Shown here: one piece after another, positions 1 through 6,966 of the stretch
Layout of the letters: every line of letters begins with the position of its first letter
Position numbering within the stretch: position 1 is the stretch's first letter
Origin: Vicinamibacteria bacterium
Lineage (GTDB): Bacteria > Acidobacteriota > Vicinamibacteria > Fen-336
Length of the DNA stretch: 33,689 bases
Reading direction: 5' to 3'
NCBI GenBank assembly: GCA_025923995.1
Contig: JAICEW010000027.1
Coordinates: forward strand, 1-33,689
Program-made: the position numbers and the translations under genes
The notes under the pieces: model-generated
What the model saw: the letters and a program-made list of their open reading frames with translations, nothing else
Told to the model about the DNA's origin: nothing
Database searches by the model: none

Positions 1-180
1 ACGCAGCGTCCAGTGCGCGATCAGCACCACCGCCATCATCAACACGCACACCGCCAGCAGCGCCCACGCCTGCCAGCCCGCCCCGTGCCGGACGACGATC
101 GTGCGCGTGCGGGCCTCCCGCCGGACGGTGGGCATCGGGCGCAGCGGATGCTCGTCGAGGTCGAGCGACATTCTGGACAT
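1..180 (-). CDS. Partial small membrane protein, unknown function
   Basis: Sixty codons are visible and the reading frame runs off the left edge, so the C-terminus is missing. The ATG at 180 follows an AGGAGGT element (184-190) after only three bases; a second in-frame ATG at 171 would have a 12-base gap, so the start is not certain. The first 35 residues are polar and Arg-rich. A single hydrophobic segment follows (about residues 38-56, rich in Ala, Leu, Val and Met), which predicts one membrane span with the N-terminus inside by the positive-inside rule. I do not recognise a family. It reads away from the beta-propeller gene at 451 and the two share a 270-bp divergent gap in which I see no other gene. 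Confidence 0.55.
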   Translation of the reverse strand, partial: MSRMSLDLDEHPLRPMPTVRREARTRTIVVRHGAGWQAWALLAVCVLMMAVVLIAHWTLR

Positions 181-435
181 CGGACCTCCTGACCGTTCCG
201 CCCGCCTCGAATGGCGGACGAAGGACGCCTGGGCGCGTGCTCTGGCGGCAGGAAGAACCTGAGAGGGGCGGCTACGGCGACCGGACGGCCCCCTGCTCCA
301 TCCCCGTGGTGTGACCGTACTCTCCCCGACCCGGCCGGTCAAGGGTGCGCCGGGAAGCTTCTCCCGACCGTTCGGCTGGTCCGGACGCATTTCGACCTGT
401 CGCGCGACGACCGACCGGGGCCGGCGCCTCGTTGA

Positions 436-441
436 TATAGT
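436..441 (+). promoter_or_regulatory. Candidate -10 element for the gene at 451
   Basis: TATAGT matches the sigma-70 -10 consensus at five of six positions and stands out in G+C-rich sequence. It begins 15 bases before the ATG. No convincing -35 is seen 16-18 bases upstream. A start about 7 bases downstream would give a nearly leaderless mRNA, which fits the absence of a Shine-Dalgarno sequence. Confidence 0.3.
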
Positions 442-450
442 CCGCGAGCG

Positions 451-2136
451 ATGGGCGCGTTCTACGGATCCATCCACGTTCGCTCCGACGGCGAGGAGGC
501 GCTCAGGAGCCTCCTGGAAGGGCTGGCCGCCACGGGCCGCACGCGCTTCCTGATGGCCGCGCCCCGCAACGGCTGGACGACGATCTACCCGTCGGATCAC
601 GGACAGGACTTTACGGTCTCGGCCGCTCTCGCGAGCCAGGTGGCCTGCCCCGTTCTCCACCTGATGCTCCACGACGACGACGTCTTCGCCTATGCGCTCT
701 ACGACGCTGGCGGGCCGATCGACGAGTACTGCTCCGATCCGGACTACTTCGAGGTCGGCCCGCAGGCTCGCTGGACCGAAACGGCCGGCCGGCCGGACCT
801 GCTGGCTGCGCTCAACGGCGGCGACGCCGCGCAGATCGCCCGCATCCTCGAGCGAGGCTCGGACGACCCCTTTGCAGCCGGCTCGCAGATGCGCGCACTG
901 GCCAAGGCCCTGGGGATCACGGGAGTGGAGACCAGCTACGAGGACCTGAGGTCCGGTGAGGGACGCCGCGTATCAGGCCTCGTCCACGTTCCGGACCTCG
1001 CGTCCGAGAAGGAGGCCGCGAAGCGACGACGCGCCGAGGTGGCCGCGCGCACGAAGCGGCTGCGGGAGCAGGGCGTCCTGCTCGTGACACGGGCCGGCAA
1101 GGCGGGCTCGCATGCCCGACCCTTGTTCCGCCCCCATCCGGCCGGCGGGTTCCTCCTGGCTTGGACTCAATCGAGCGAGCCGGCAGTCGAGTGGTGGCGC
1201 CACCCATGGACGGAACCGACCGCTGTCGACACGCCGCTGAGCCCGCACGGGCGAACCTTCTGCCTCAGCCCATCCGGCCGCTTCCTCGCACGCGACGACC
1301 GGTCCTCGGGCTGGAAGGTGGAGCTGATGGACCTTCACGAGCAGCGGGTTCTCGCCACGATTCCATCGACACACTTCGCCGACTGGCTCGCCTTCGACTC
1401 GGACGAGCGACGCCTGTTCCTGCGTTCCGGAGGCGAAGTCTGGTGCGGCGAGACCGAGGCGCCACACGCGGTACTCAAGCTCACTCCGGGCGCCGGTCAG
1501 GGCGCGGCATTGCATCCGGATGGTCGCTGGATGGTGACGCCCGTGCTGACCGGCCATGCCTGCAGCGTGGCGGTGCTGGACCTCCGCGGCGAGGCTTCCA
1601 TCCGGACGCTCGGTACCGCGCGACACGATTTCGCGGCGTGGCGCGACGCCGTCGCCGGCGGTGGCGTGGTCACGGCCTTCATGCCGCAGGAGCTTCCGCG
1701 AGCCCTTGGATTCTCGAGCAACGGGGAGCTGCTCTTCGTCGTCGTCGAGCAGGGCGTCCGTGTGTATCGGTGGAGCGACGTCCTGGCCGCGCGAACGGAT
1801 CTGCCGGCGCCGATCGCGGCCGCCGACACCGACGTCGTCGAGCGCGAACACAGCCGCTCTCAGCAGACCTACGCCTTCGCCTACGACGAGCCGCGCCGGC
1901 GAGTGCTGTTCTCCGGACTGGATGGCATGGTCCGCGCGCTGGACGTCGACACCGGGAGGTCCGCTCCCTTGCTCGAGGTTCCGGGGGGGCCGCCGGTGAC
2001 CGACCTGTCGTTGAGCGTCGACTACGAGACGCTGGCGACCGCCAGCCACCCGGCGATGATCGACCGGGAGGCCCGCAAGAGGCCCGCGCCGATCTGGCAG
2101 GCGTGGAGTCTCTCGGCGCTCCCGAGCCAGACCTGA
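451..2136 (+). CDS. Beta-propeller (WD40-like) protein with an N-terminal domain of unknown function
   Basis: A 561-residue protein with no signal peptide, so probably cytoplasmic. Residues 1 to about 170 form a compact domain with the conserved-looking stretches NGWTTIYPSDHGQD and HDDDVFAYALYDAGG; I recall similar N-termini in uncharacterised bacterial proteins but no known activity. A charged helical linker rich in Lys, Arg and Ala (about 178-200) follows. From about 205 to the end there are repeated blade-like stretches ending in short hydrophobic strands (for example GRFLARDDR, DGRWMVTP, RRRVLFSGLDG), as in WD40/YVTN-type propellers. The ATG lacks a clear Shine-Dalgarno sequence but follows the -10-like element at 436. 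The gene converges on the metalloprotease gene across a gap rich in dyads. A scaffold or sensing role is only inference. Confidence 0.7.
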   Translation: MGAFYGSIHVRSDGEEALRSLLEGLAATGRTRFLMAAPRNGWTTIYPSDHGQDFTVSAALASQVACPVLHLMLHDDDVFAYALYDAGGPIDEYCSDPDYFEVGPQARWTETAGRPDLLAALNGGDAAQIARILERGSDDPFAAGSQMRALAKALGITGVETSYEDLRSGEGRRVSGLVHVPDLASEKEAAKRRRAEVAARTKRLREQGVLLVTRAGKAGSHARPLFRPHPAGGFLLAWTQSSEPAVEWWRHPWTEPTAVDTPLSPHGRTFCLSPSGRFLARDDRSSGWKVELMDLHEQRVLATIPSTHFADWLAFDSDERRLFLRSGGEVWCGETEAPHAVLKLTPGAGQGAALHPDGRWMVTPVLTGHACSVAVLDLRGEASIRTLGTARHDFAAWRDAVAGGGVVTAFMPQELPRALGFSSNGELLFVVVEQGVRVYRWSDVLAARTDLPAPIAAADTDVVEREHSRSQQTYAFAYDEPRRRVLFSGLDGMVRALDVDTGRSAPLLEVPGGPPVTDLSLSVDYETLATASHPAMIDREARKRPAPIWQAWSLSALPSQT

Positions 2137-2152
2137 GGAGGTCCGCCTACAT

Positions 2153-2204
2153 TGAGTGCAAGGCTATCAACACGTTGCGCAACGTGTTGACAGTGGTGCA
2201 CTCA
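2153..2204. repeat. Large two-tier inverted repeat in a convergent intergenic gap
   Basis: The core at 2167-2190 is a perfect 24-bp palindrome; its left half is TCAACACGTTGC. Outer arms TGAGTGCA (2153-2160) and TGCACTCA (2197-2204) are also perfectly complementary and share the same centre (2178.5), with short imperfect spacers between. The segment is close to 50% G+C, clearly lower than its surroundings. It lies between the 3' ends of the propeller gene and the metalloprotease gene. It could be a bidirectional terminator, a protein-binding site or the remnant of a small mobile element. No T-tract follows on either strand. Confidence 0.75.
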
Positions 2205-2244
2205 GATCCGCGTCGCGGGTCGTGAGGGCGCGCTGGGCGTGACA

Positions 2245-2278
2245 CGGGCACGGAGGCGGACGTCCGCCCCCGTGCCCG
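2245..2278 (-). terminator. Strong hairpin just after the M36 protease gene
   Basis: A near-perfect dyad with arms of 17 bases (left arm CGGGCACGGAGGCGGAC, one mismatch) begins 8 bases past the stop codon of the minus-strand protease gene. Position and stability suggest a transcription terminator, but no U-tract follows, so it may act with another factor or only protect the mRNA end. Confidence 0.5.
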
Positions 2279-2286
2279 CTGCGAAC

Positions 2287-4935
2287 CTACGGCCGGGTGA
2301 TGAGCACGTTGTCGACCGCCGCCTCCACGAGGCTGGCGCCGGCCGCGTCCGCGGCCTGGAACCGGATGCGCACGGTCTGGCCCGCGAACGCGCTGATGTT
2401 GATCGCCGGCGACGTCGTCACGTAGGCGGCGTCGTCGTTGTTGGCCGCACCGAGCTCCTGGAACACCTGCGTGGTGCCGCCCGAGGAGTTCACGATGAAC
2501 GCGCGGAAGAAGTCGTCGGCCGACGAGTTGGTGCCGTGGGCCAGGTAGAAGCTGAACGTCAGGTTCAGCGTGGCCCCCGCCGGCAGCGTGATCGCCGGCG
2601 ACTGGATGGTGGTGACTCCGCTGTCGATGTCGTGGACACCGGCCGACGCGCCGGCCAGCGGGCCCGTCACGAGCGCGTTCACGCCGCTGGGCGTCGTGCC
2701 CTGCTGCTTGGTGCCGCTCGAGGTGGTCGTCTCCGGGTTGCCGCGCGCCCACTGTCCGGTGGTGGCGGTGTCGGTGCCGAGCGGGTTCGTGATCCAGCCC
2801 GTGCTCGTCTCGAAGGTGTCGCTGTACACCGTGGTCCCGCCGCCGCCCGAGCACGACGCGGGCACGGCGAAGCCGTTCGTCGGTGACAGGCTGTTGGGCC
2901 CGCCGCTGACGGCGTTGCTGCCCAGCCCGAACGCCGCGAACGCGGTCCACATGCGGCAGACGTCCTCGCCGCCGTGGTTGTCGACCGCGGCCTGGATGAT
3001 GCCGTTGCGGATGTCGGTGAAGGCCGGGCTGCAGATCGTGTTCTTCAGCCCCTCGTTCACGTACAGCATCATGCGCTGGTTGCCGGCGCTGCCGTTGGCC
3101 ATGTACAGGTTGGAGCTGAAGCCCCACTGGCTGACGAGGGCCCAGTAGACCTCCCACGCGGCCTGCGCCCAGCGCGAGCCGACGCCGTGCGGGACCGCCG
3201 CGCCGTTGATCGACTGGTAGGTCCAGGTGTTGATGGCGGGGTCCGTGCTGTAGCGCTGCTGCCGGATGCCGACGCCCGTGGTCGGCTGGTTGAGCGCGTA
3301 GGTGCCGATGCCGCGTCCCAGCGTGGCGGTGTCGGTGCCCTTCGCGGTGTACGCGAGCGCCCACCAGTCGGACAGGCCCTCGCCCGCCTGCTGGGTGTTC
3401 CCCAGGCAGCTCACGTTGCTGGGCCCGCCGACCAGGCGGTTGGAGATCCCGTGGCCGTACTCGTGGATGACGATGCCGTTGTCGACGTCGCCGTCCTTGT
3501 CCGGAGTGGGCGCGGTCCAGATGAACATCTGCATGCGCGGGCGCTGGCCGTCGGGCGGCGTTCCGAAGTTCGCGTTGTTGGTGCCGCTGCCGTCCTGGGC
3601 CTCGGCGCGCACGCTGTCGTTGCCCGCACCGCCCTTGCCGTAGTTGTTGACCTGGAAGTTGCCGCCCTGCTCGTCGAACCCGTACTGGTACTGGACGTCG
3701 TGGATGATGTTGTTCCAGTAGAACAGGTTCGTCACCGCGGCCGGACGGTAGGCGCTGGGGGCCTGCGTGAGGTTGAGCGTGAAGTCGAAGCTGAGCCCGC
3801 TGCCGCCGCTGGGGCTCGACCCGGTGTCGGGCGTGTTGTTGGCGTCGACGTCCGTGTAGGCGTGGACGTTGTTGCCCTGGGTGGTCGTGAACTCCGCGCC
3901 GTTCGCCCCGTTGGTGTCGTGCCACCCGAACGGTGACGCGGTCGCGTTCTGCGGGTTGACCTGCAGCGTGCGCCCGTCCGACGGAGGCACCGGCGTCGCG
4001 TGGTTCGGGCTCTCGTTGGGCTGGTTGTAGACGCGGTACTGGTCGGACGCGACCCAGTCGAAGCGGGTCCACACCAGGCCGTCGCTCGCATCCACCACCA
4101 GGTCGTAGTGGTGCTGGCGGTCGGTCGTCTCCACCTGGAAGTTCCAGCCCAGGCGCGCCTCGCCGCGGCGCACCGGCAGCCACACGAGCGCGCCCTCGAT
4201 CGGCGCCAGCGACAGGCCCGCGCCGTCCACGGTCGTCTGCTGGCGGGCGCCCTGGGGCGCCTCGACCACGCGCGGCTCCGCGTCGAGCCTCACGCCCAGG
4301 TGGCGCGCGGCGCCCTGCACGGCGGCGCCCAGGCCCAGCGCGGGCGCGCTGGACGTGATCGACTGGGCGAGATCCGGCACGAACAGGTTGTTGACGCTCA
4401 GGATGCGCCCGTCACGGTTGACGTTCACGTGGAGCTGGCCGTTGTAGACCGGGATGTCGAGGTAGGTCTGGCGCAGGTAGATGTGCGTCGCGCCCGTCAC
4501 GCGCGTGAAGACGACGTCGGTCACCTCGTGGTCCACGACGTCGCCGGGCGTGAGGCCGAGCAGGTCGAGGTTCGCCGGGTCGCCCACGAAGTCGAGCGCG
4601 ACCTTCATCGCGTCCTCCCCGCGCCGCGCGCCCGTCAGGTACGTCGTGAGGCTGGAGACGCTGCGCGTGGTGCCGAACGCGTCGTCGCGCGACAGGTCGA
4701 GGTCCGGCACGCCTGCCAGCGCGCCCGGGAGCGCCACGACCCGGTCCGGGGCCCGGTAGCCGCGGTTGTACTCGATCCGGCGGTCGTAGTTGCGCGCTTC
4801 GTCGGGCAGGGCGTCGGCGTTGCCCGCCGGGAGCGCGTTGACGTCGGTGTGCGTGGGCCGCAGCGCGAGCAGCGCGCCGCCGGCCAGCGCCGTCAAGAGC
4901 ACGCGTCTGGCGAGGCGTGGGAGGGATCGGTTCAT
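2287..4935 (-). CDS. Secreted M36 (fungalysin-type) zinc metalloprotease with C-terminal beta-sandwich domain
   Basis: An 882-residue secreted protease. Residues 1-30 form an Arg-rich signal peptide. A fungalysin/thermolysin-type propeptide region spans roughly 105-270 and includes the stretch IYLRQTYLDIPVYNGQLHVN. The catalytic domain carries the zinc motif HEYGH at 491-495 and the third-ligand motif GEGLSDWW at 518-525, both diagnostic of peptidase family M36. After a short Gly-rich linker near 697-701, residues about 703-882 form a Thr/Ser-rich beta-sandwich typical of extracellular binding modules (YSDTFETSTGW near its start). I chose the ATG at 4935 because GAAAGGAAAG lies at proper spacing and the signal peptide begins there; the frame stays open further upstream. 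The product probably degrades external protein after the propeptide is removed. A sigma-70 promoter lies at 5068-5096 and a hairpin follows the stop. Confidence 0.93.
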   Translation of the reverse strand: MNRSLPRLARRVLLTALAGGALLALRPTHTDVNALPAGNADALPDEARNYDRRIEYNRGYRAPDRVVALPGALAGVPDLDLSRDDAFGTTRSVSSLTTYLTGARRGEDAMKVALDFVGDPANLDLLGLTPGDVVDHEVTDVVFTRVTGATHIYLRQTYLDIPVYNGQLHVNVNRDGRILSVNNLFVPDLAQSITSSAPALGLGAAVQGAARHLGVRLDAEPRVVEAPQGARQQTTVDGAGLSLAPIEGALVWLPVRRGEARLGWNFQVETTDRQHHYDLVVDASDGLVWTRFDWVASDQYRVYNQPNESPNHATPVPPSDGRTLQVNPQNATASPFGWHDTNGANGAEFTTTQGNNVHAYTDVDANNTPDTGSSPSGGSGLSFDFTLNLTQAPSAYRPAAVTNLFYWNNIIHDVQYQYGFDEQGGNFQVNNYGKGGAGNDSVRAEAQDGSGTNNANFGTPPDGQRPRMQMFIWTAPTPDKDGDVDNGIVIHEYGHGISNRLVGGPSNVSCLGNTQQAGEGLSDWWALAYTAKGTDTATLGRGIGTYALNQPTTGVGIRQQRYSTDPAINTWTYQSINGAAVPHGVGSRWAQAAWEVYWALVSQWGFSSNLYMANGSAGNQRMMLYVNEGLKNTICSPAFTDIRNGIIQAAVDNHGGEDVCRMWTAFAAFGLGSNAVSGGPNSLSPTNGFAVPASCSGGGGTTVYSDTFETSTGWITNPLGTDTATTGQWARGNPETTTSSGTKQQGTTPSGVNALVTGPLAGASAGVHDIDSGVTTIQSPAITLPAGATLNLTFSFYLAHGTNSSADDFFRAFIVNSSGGTTQVFQELGAANNDDAAYVTTSPAINISAFAGQTVRIRFQAADAAGASLVEAAVDNVLITRP

Positions 4936-5067
4936 CACACTTTCCTTTCGGTTCGTGTGCCGGAAAGTCCTGTCCCCCCGGCACCCGAAGTGCTCGAGAG
5001 TCATCCCGGCCCGCTCGTGGCGGGAGCGCGGGCACTCGGTGGGCGTTTGACGGCTACGAGGCTAGGC

Positions 5068-5096
5068 ACCATAGGGCGAGGCGCCGACGGTGTCAA
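5068..5096 (-). promoter_or_regulatory. Sigma-70-type promoter for the M36 protease
   Basis: On the minus strand, TTGACA (5096-5091) and TATGGT (5073-5068) are separated by exactly 17 bases. The expected start, near 5061, leaves a leader of about 125 bases. The -35 lies in one arm (GTCAAACGC, 5092-5100) of a 9-bp inverted repeat whose other arm (GCGTTTGAC, 5043-5051) falls just downstream of the start. Confidence 0.6.
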
Positions 5097-5138
5097 ACGC
5101 TTATCTGGGATCGCTCGACCTGCCGACCGGTCAGGCGG

Positions 5139-6395
5139 TCATGGCCGAGCCGCGCGCAGCCCCTCCCCGATGGCGTCCGCCAGCTCCGGGCCGAACCAGG
5201 CCCTGGGCGACTCGCCCGTTCCCGCCCGCACACGCTCGGGCGCGTCGATGTACCCGATGTACCCGTCCGCGAGCGCGACGACCCGCGTCCCCGGCCCGTC
5301 CAGCCACCGACGCGCCGCCAGCGCGGTCGGCTCGCCGGGCACGGCCAGCAGCGTGACGTCCCCGATCGTGAGCACCTCCACGTTCGCGTCCCGCTGCAGC
5401 AGGTGCTGCGCCAGGTTCGAAAGGGGCCGGCGGACGACGAACGGCCGGACCGGCTGGACCTCCACGGCCGGCAGGGCGACGCGGACGCGGGCGAACGCGA
5501 AGCTGGGCTCCGATGGAGCCAGCGCCTGGCTCGCGGCGTCGGCGACTTCGTTGGCCACCCGCTCGCCGGCGGCCGCGATGGCGCCAGCGCCGCGGCCCGG
5601 GATCGCGGCGTCGCCCGCAGCACCCTGAAGGAGGAGCGCGACACCTCCGGACTGCTCGATGCGCCGCATCGCGGCGCCGGGGAAGTCGGCCGAGAGCTCC
5701 AGCGTCGTCCGCGGCTCGAGCGTCGGATGGGCCGCCACCACCGCGACCGTGGCGATGCGCGCGCCGTTCGGCCGCTCGACCAGGACGACGTGGAGCGCGT
5801 CGTCGATCGGCCCGTCGATCGTCGAGCGGTTGGAGGCCCAGTCCGCAATGCGCGTCTGCCGGGTGCGCAGCCGAGCGGGCGCAAGGGCGGTCGCGGCGCG
5901 GCGCACGCTGACCTCCGCCGCACGCACGATCGCGGCGGCGACCTCGGCGCGGTATCGGCCCATGCCGACCGCCTGGGCCAGCCACCGCTCGTCGTAGCCG
6001 CCCACGGAGCTGTGCGTGTGCGTCGCCAGGACCAGGACGGCGTCGAGCCGGAGATCGGCCAGGCGGACCTCGAGGGCGCGCGACAGCGCCTCCGGCACGA
6101 GCACCACGTCCAGGAGCACGACCGCGACGGTCCGCCCGCCCGCGCGCAGGACCAACGCCCGCGCGCGAAGGGGATCGCGCTCGCGCGTGGCCACCGCCTT
6201 CGTCGGCCCATATCCGCCGCGCACGACCGGGAGCGGAGGGGCGAGCGGGGCCGACGCGGCGCCCGCCTCGAGGGGTGCGACCACGCGGAAGGACTGGCGC
6301 ACGACCGGCGCCGTGCGGGACGCGTCCCTCCAGTCGAACAGCAGGACGGCCCAGGCGAGGGCCAGGGCCGCCAGGAGGCGGCGGGCGATCTTCAT
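5139..6395 (-). CDS. Neutral/alkaline ceramidase-like protein, probably not a classical ceramidase
   Basis: A 418-residue protein with an N-terminal hydrophobic helix (about residues 6-20) that is a signal peptide or anchor. The N-terminal fold matches the neutral ceramidase family: THTHSSVGGY at about 125-134 corresponds to the family's zinc-site SHTHSGPGGY, and AAHPTLEP near 221-228 to the next His region. The segment that in ceramidases reads Gly-Asn/Asp-x-Ser-Pro and holds the nucleophilic serine reads GDAAIP here (261-266), so the serine is absent. The protein is also far shorter than the roughly 650-residue enzymes and lacks their C-terminal domain. Its substrate is therefore open. An ATG (6395) immediately follows a possible GTG start (6398); no good ribosome-binding site is seen for either. 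It is divergent from the DUF458 gene at 6457. Confidence 0.8.
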   Translation of the reverse strand: MKIARRLLAALALAWAVLLFDWRDASRTAPVVRQSFRVVAPLEAGAASAPLAPPLPVVRGGYGPTKAVATRERDPLRARALVLRAGGRTVAVVLLDVVLVPEALSRALEVRLADLRLDAVLVLATHTHSSVGGYDERWLAQAVGMGRYRAEVAAAIVRAAEVSVRRAATALAPARLRTRQTRIADWASNRSTIDGPIDDALHVVLVERPNGARIATVAVVAAHPTLEPRTTLELSADFPGAAMRRIEQSGGVALLLQGAAGDAAIPGRGAGAIAAAGERVANEVADAASQALAPSEPSFAFARVRVALPAVEVQPVRPFVVRRPLSNLAQHLLQRDANVEVLTIGDVTLLAVPGEPTALAARRWLDGPGTRVVALADGYIGYIDAPERVRAGTGESPRAWFGPELADAIGEGLRAARP

Positions 6396-6411
6396 CACGC
6401 GCGGGCCAGGA

Positions 6412-6440
6412 TACTATTGAGGGTCCTCCCACCCGGGAGG
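6412..6440 (+). promoter_or_regulatory. Candidate -10 and leader hairpin before the DUF458 gene
   Basis: TACTAT (6412-6417) is a plausible -10 element with only a poor -35 (TCTTCA, 6389-6394). Directly downstream, CCTCCC-ACCC-GGGAGG (6425-6440) is a perfect 6-bp hairpin at the predicted mRNA start. Its 3' arm resembles a Shine-Dalgarno sequence but lies 16 bases from the ATG, which is too far for normal use. Confidence 0.3.
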
Positions 6441-6456
6441 GCACGGGGCTCTAGCC

Positions 6457-6966
6457 ATGTGGAAGACGCTCAACGAGGTCAAGATCGCCGACATCGAGGA
6501 GTTCGTGCGCGAGGCGAGCAAGGACGGCCAGTCCGTCCACATCGGCACCGACTCGCTGCAGTCCGGCCGCGTGACCCAGTTCGTGACGGTCGTGGTGATC
6601 CTGACGCCGCGCCGCGGCGGGCGCGTCGCCTACCGCCGCGACACGGTGCCGCGCATCTCCTCGCTGCGCGAGCGGCTGCTGACCGAGGTCTGGAAGTCGG
6701 TCGAGCTGGGGCTCAAGTTCTCCCCCATCGTCAAGGGCGACCTGACCGTCCACATCGACGCCAACCCGGTCGTCACGCACAAGAGCAGCGCGTACGTGCA
6801 GGAGCTGGTCGGCCTGGTCGTGGGCCAGGGCTTCAAGGCGCTCATCAAGCCCGAGAGCTGGGCCGCGTCGCACACGGCGGACCACGTGGTCCGCACGCGC
6901 GGAAAGCGTCCGCAGGACGACGCCGTGGGCTTGTCCGGCGACGGCCCGTCCCGCAAGTCCCACTAG
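6457..6966 (+). CDS. YkuK/DUF458-family RNase H-like protein
   Basis: A 169-residue cytoplasmic protein matching the DUF458 (Bacillus YkuK-type) family, predicted to have an RNase H-like fold with unknown substrate. Landmarks are HIGTDSLQ near residue 28, the hydrophobic strand FVTVVVIL, VHIDANP near 98-104, and the ending ALIKPESWAASHTADHVVR, where family members carry conserved Lys, Trp and acidic residues. The acidic residues D31 and D101 are candidate metal ligands, by family analogy only. The last 20 residues are polar and probably disordered. The stop codon TAG (6964-6966) overlaps the stop of the convergent peptidase gene within CTAG. It stands alone, divergent from the ceramidase-like gene. 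Confidence 0.85.
   Translation: MWKTLNEVKIADIEEFVREASKDGQSVHIGTDSLQSGRVTQFVTVVVILTPRRGGRVAYRRDTVPRISSLRERLLTEVWKSVELGLKFSPIVKGDLTVHIDANPVVTHKSSAYVQELVGLVVGQGFKALIKPESWAASHTADHVVRTRGKRPQDDAVGLSGDGPSRKSH

Noticed and set aside
181-450. A short open frame at 211-435 in the divergent gap
   Set aside because: No ribosome-binding site, no motif, and composition like random G+C-rich sequence; I see no gene in this gap.
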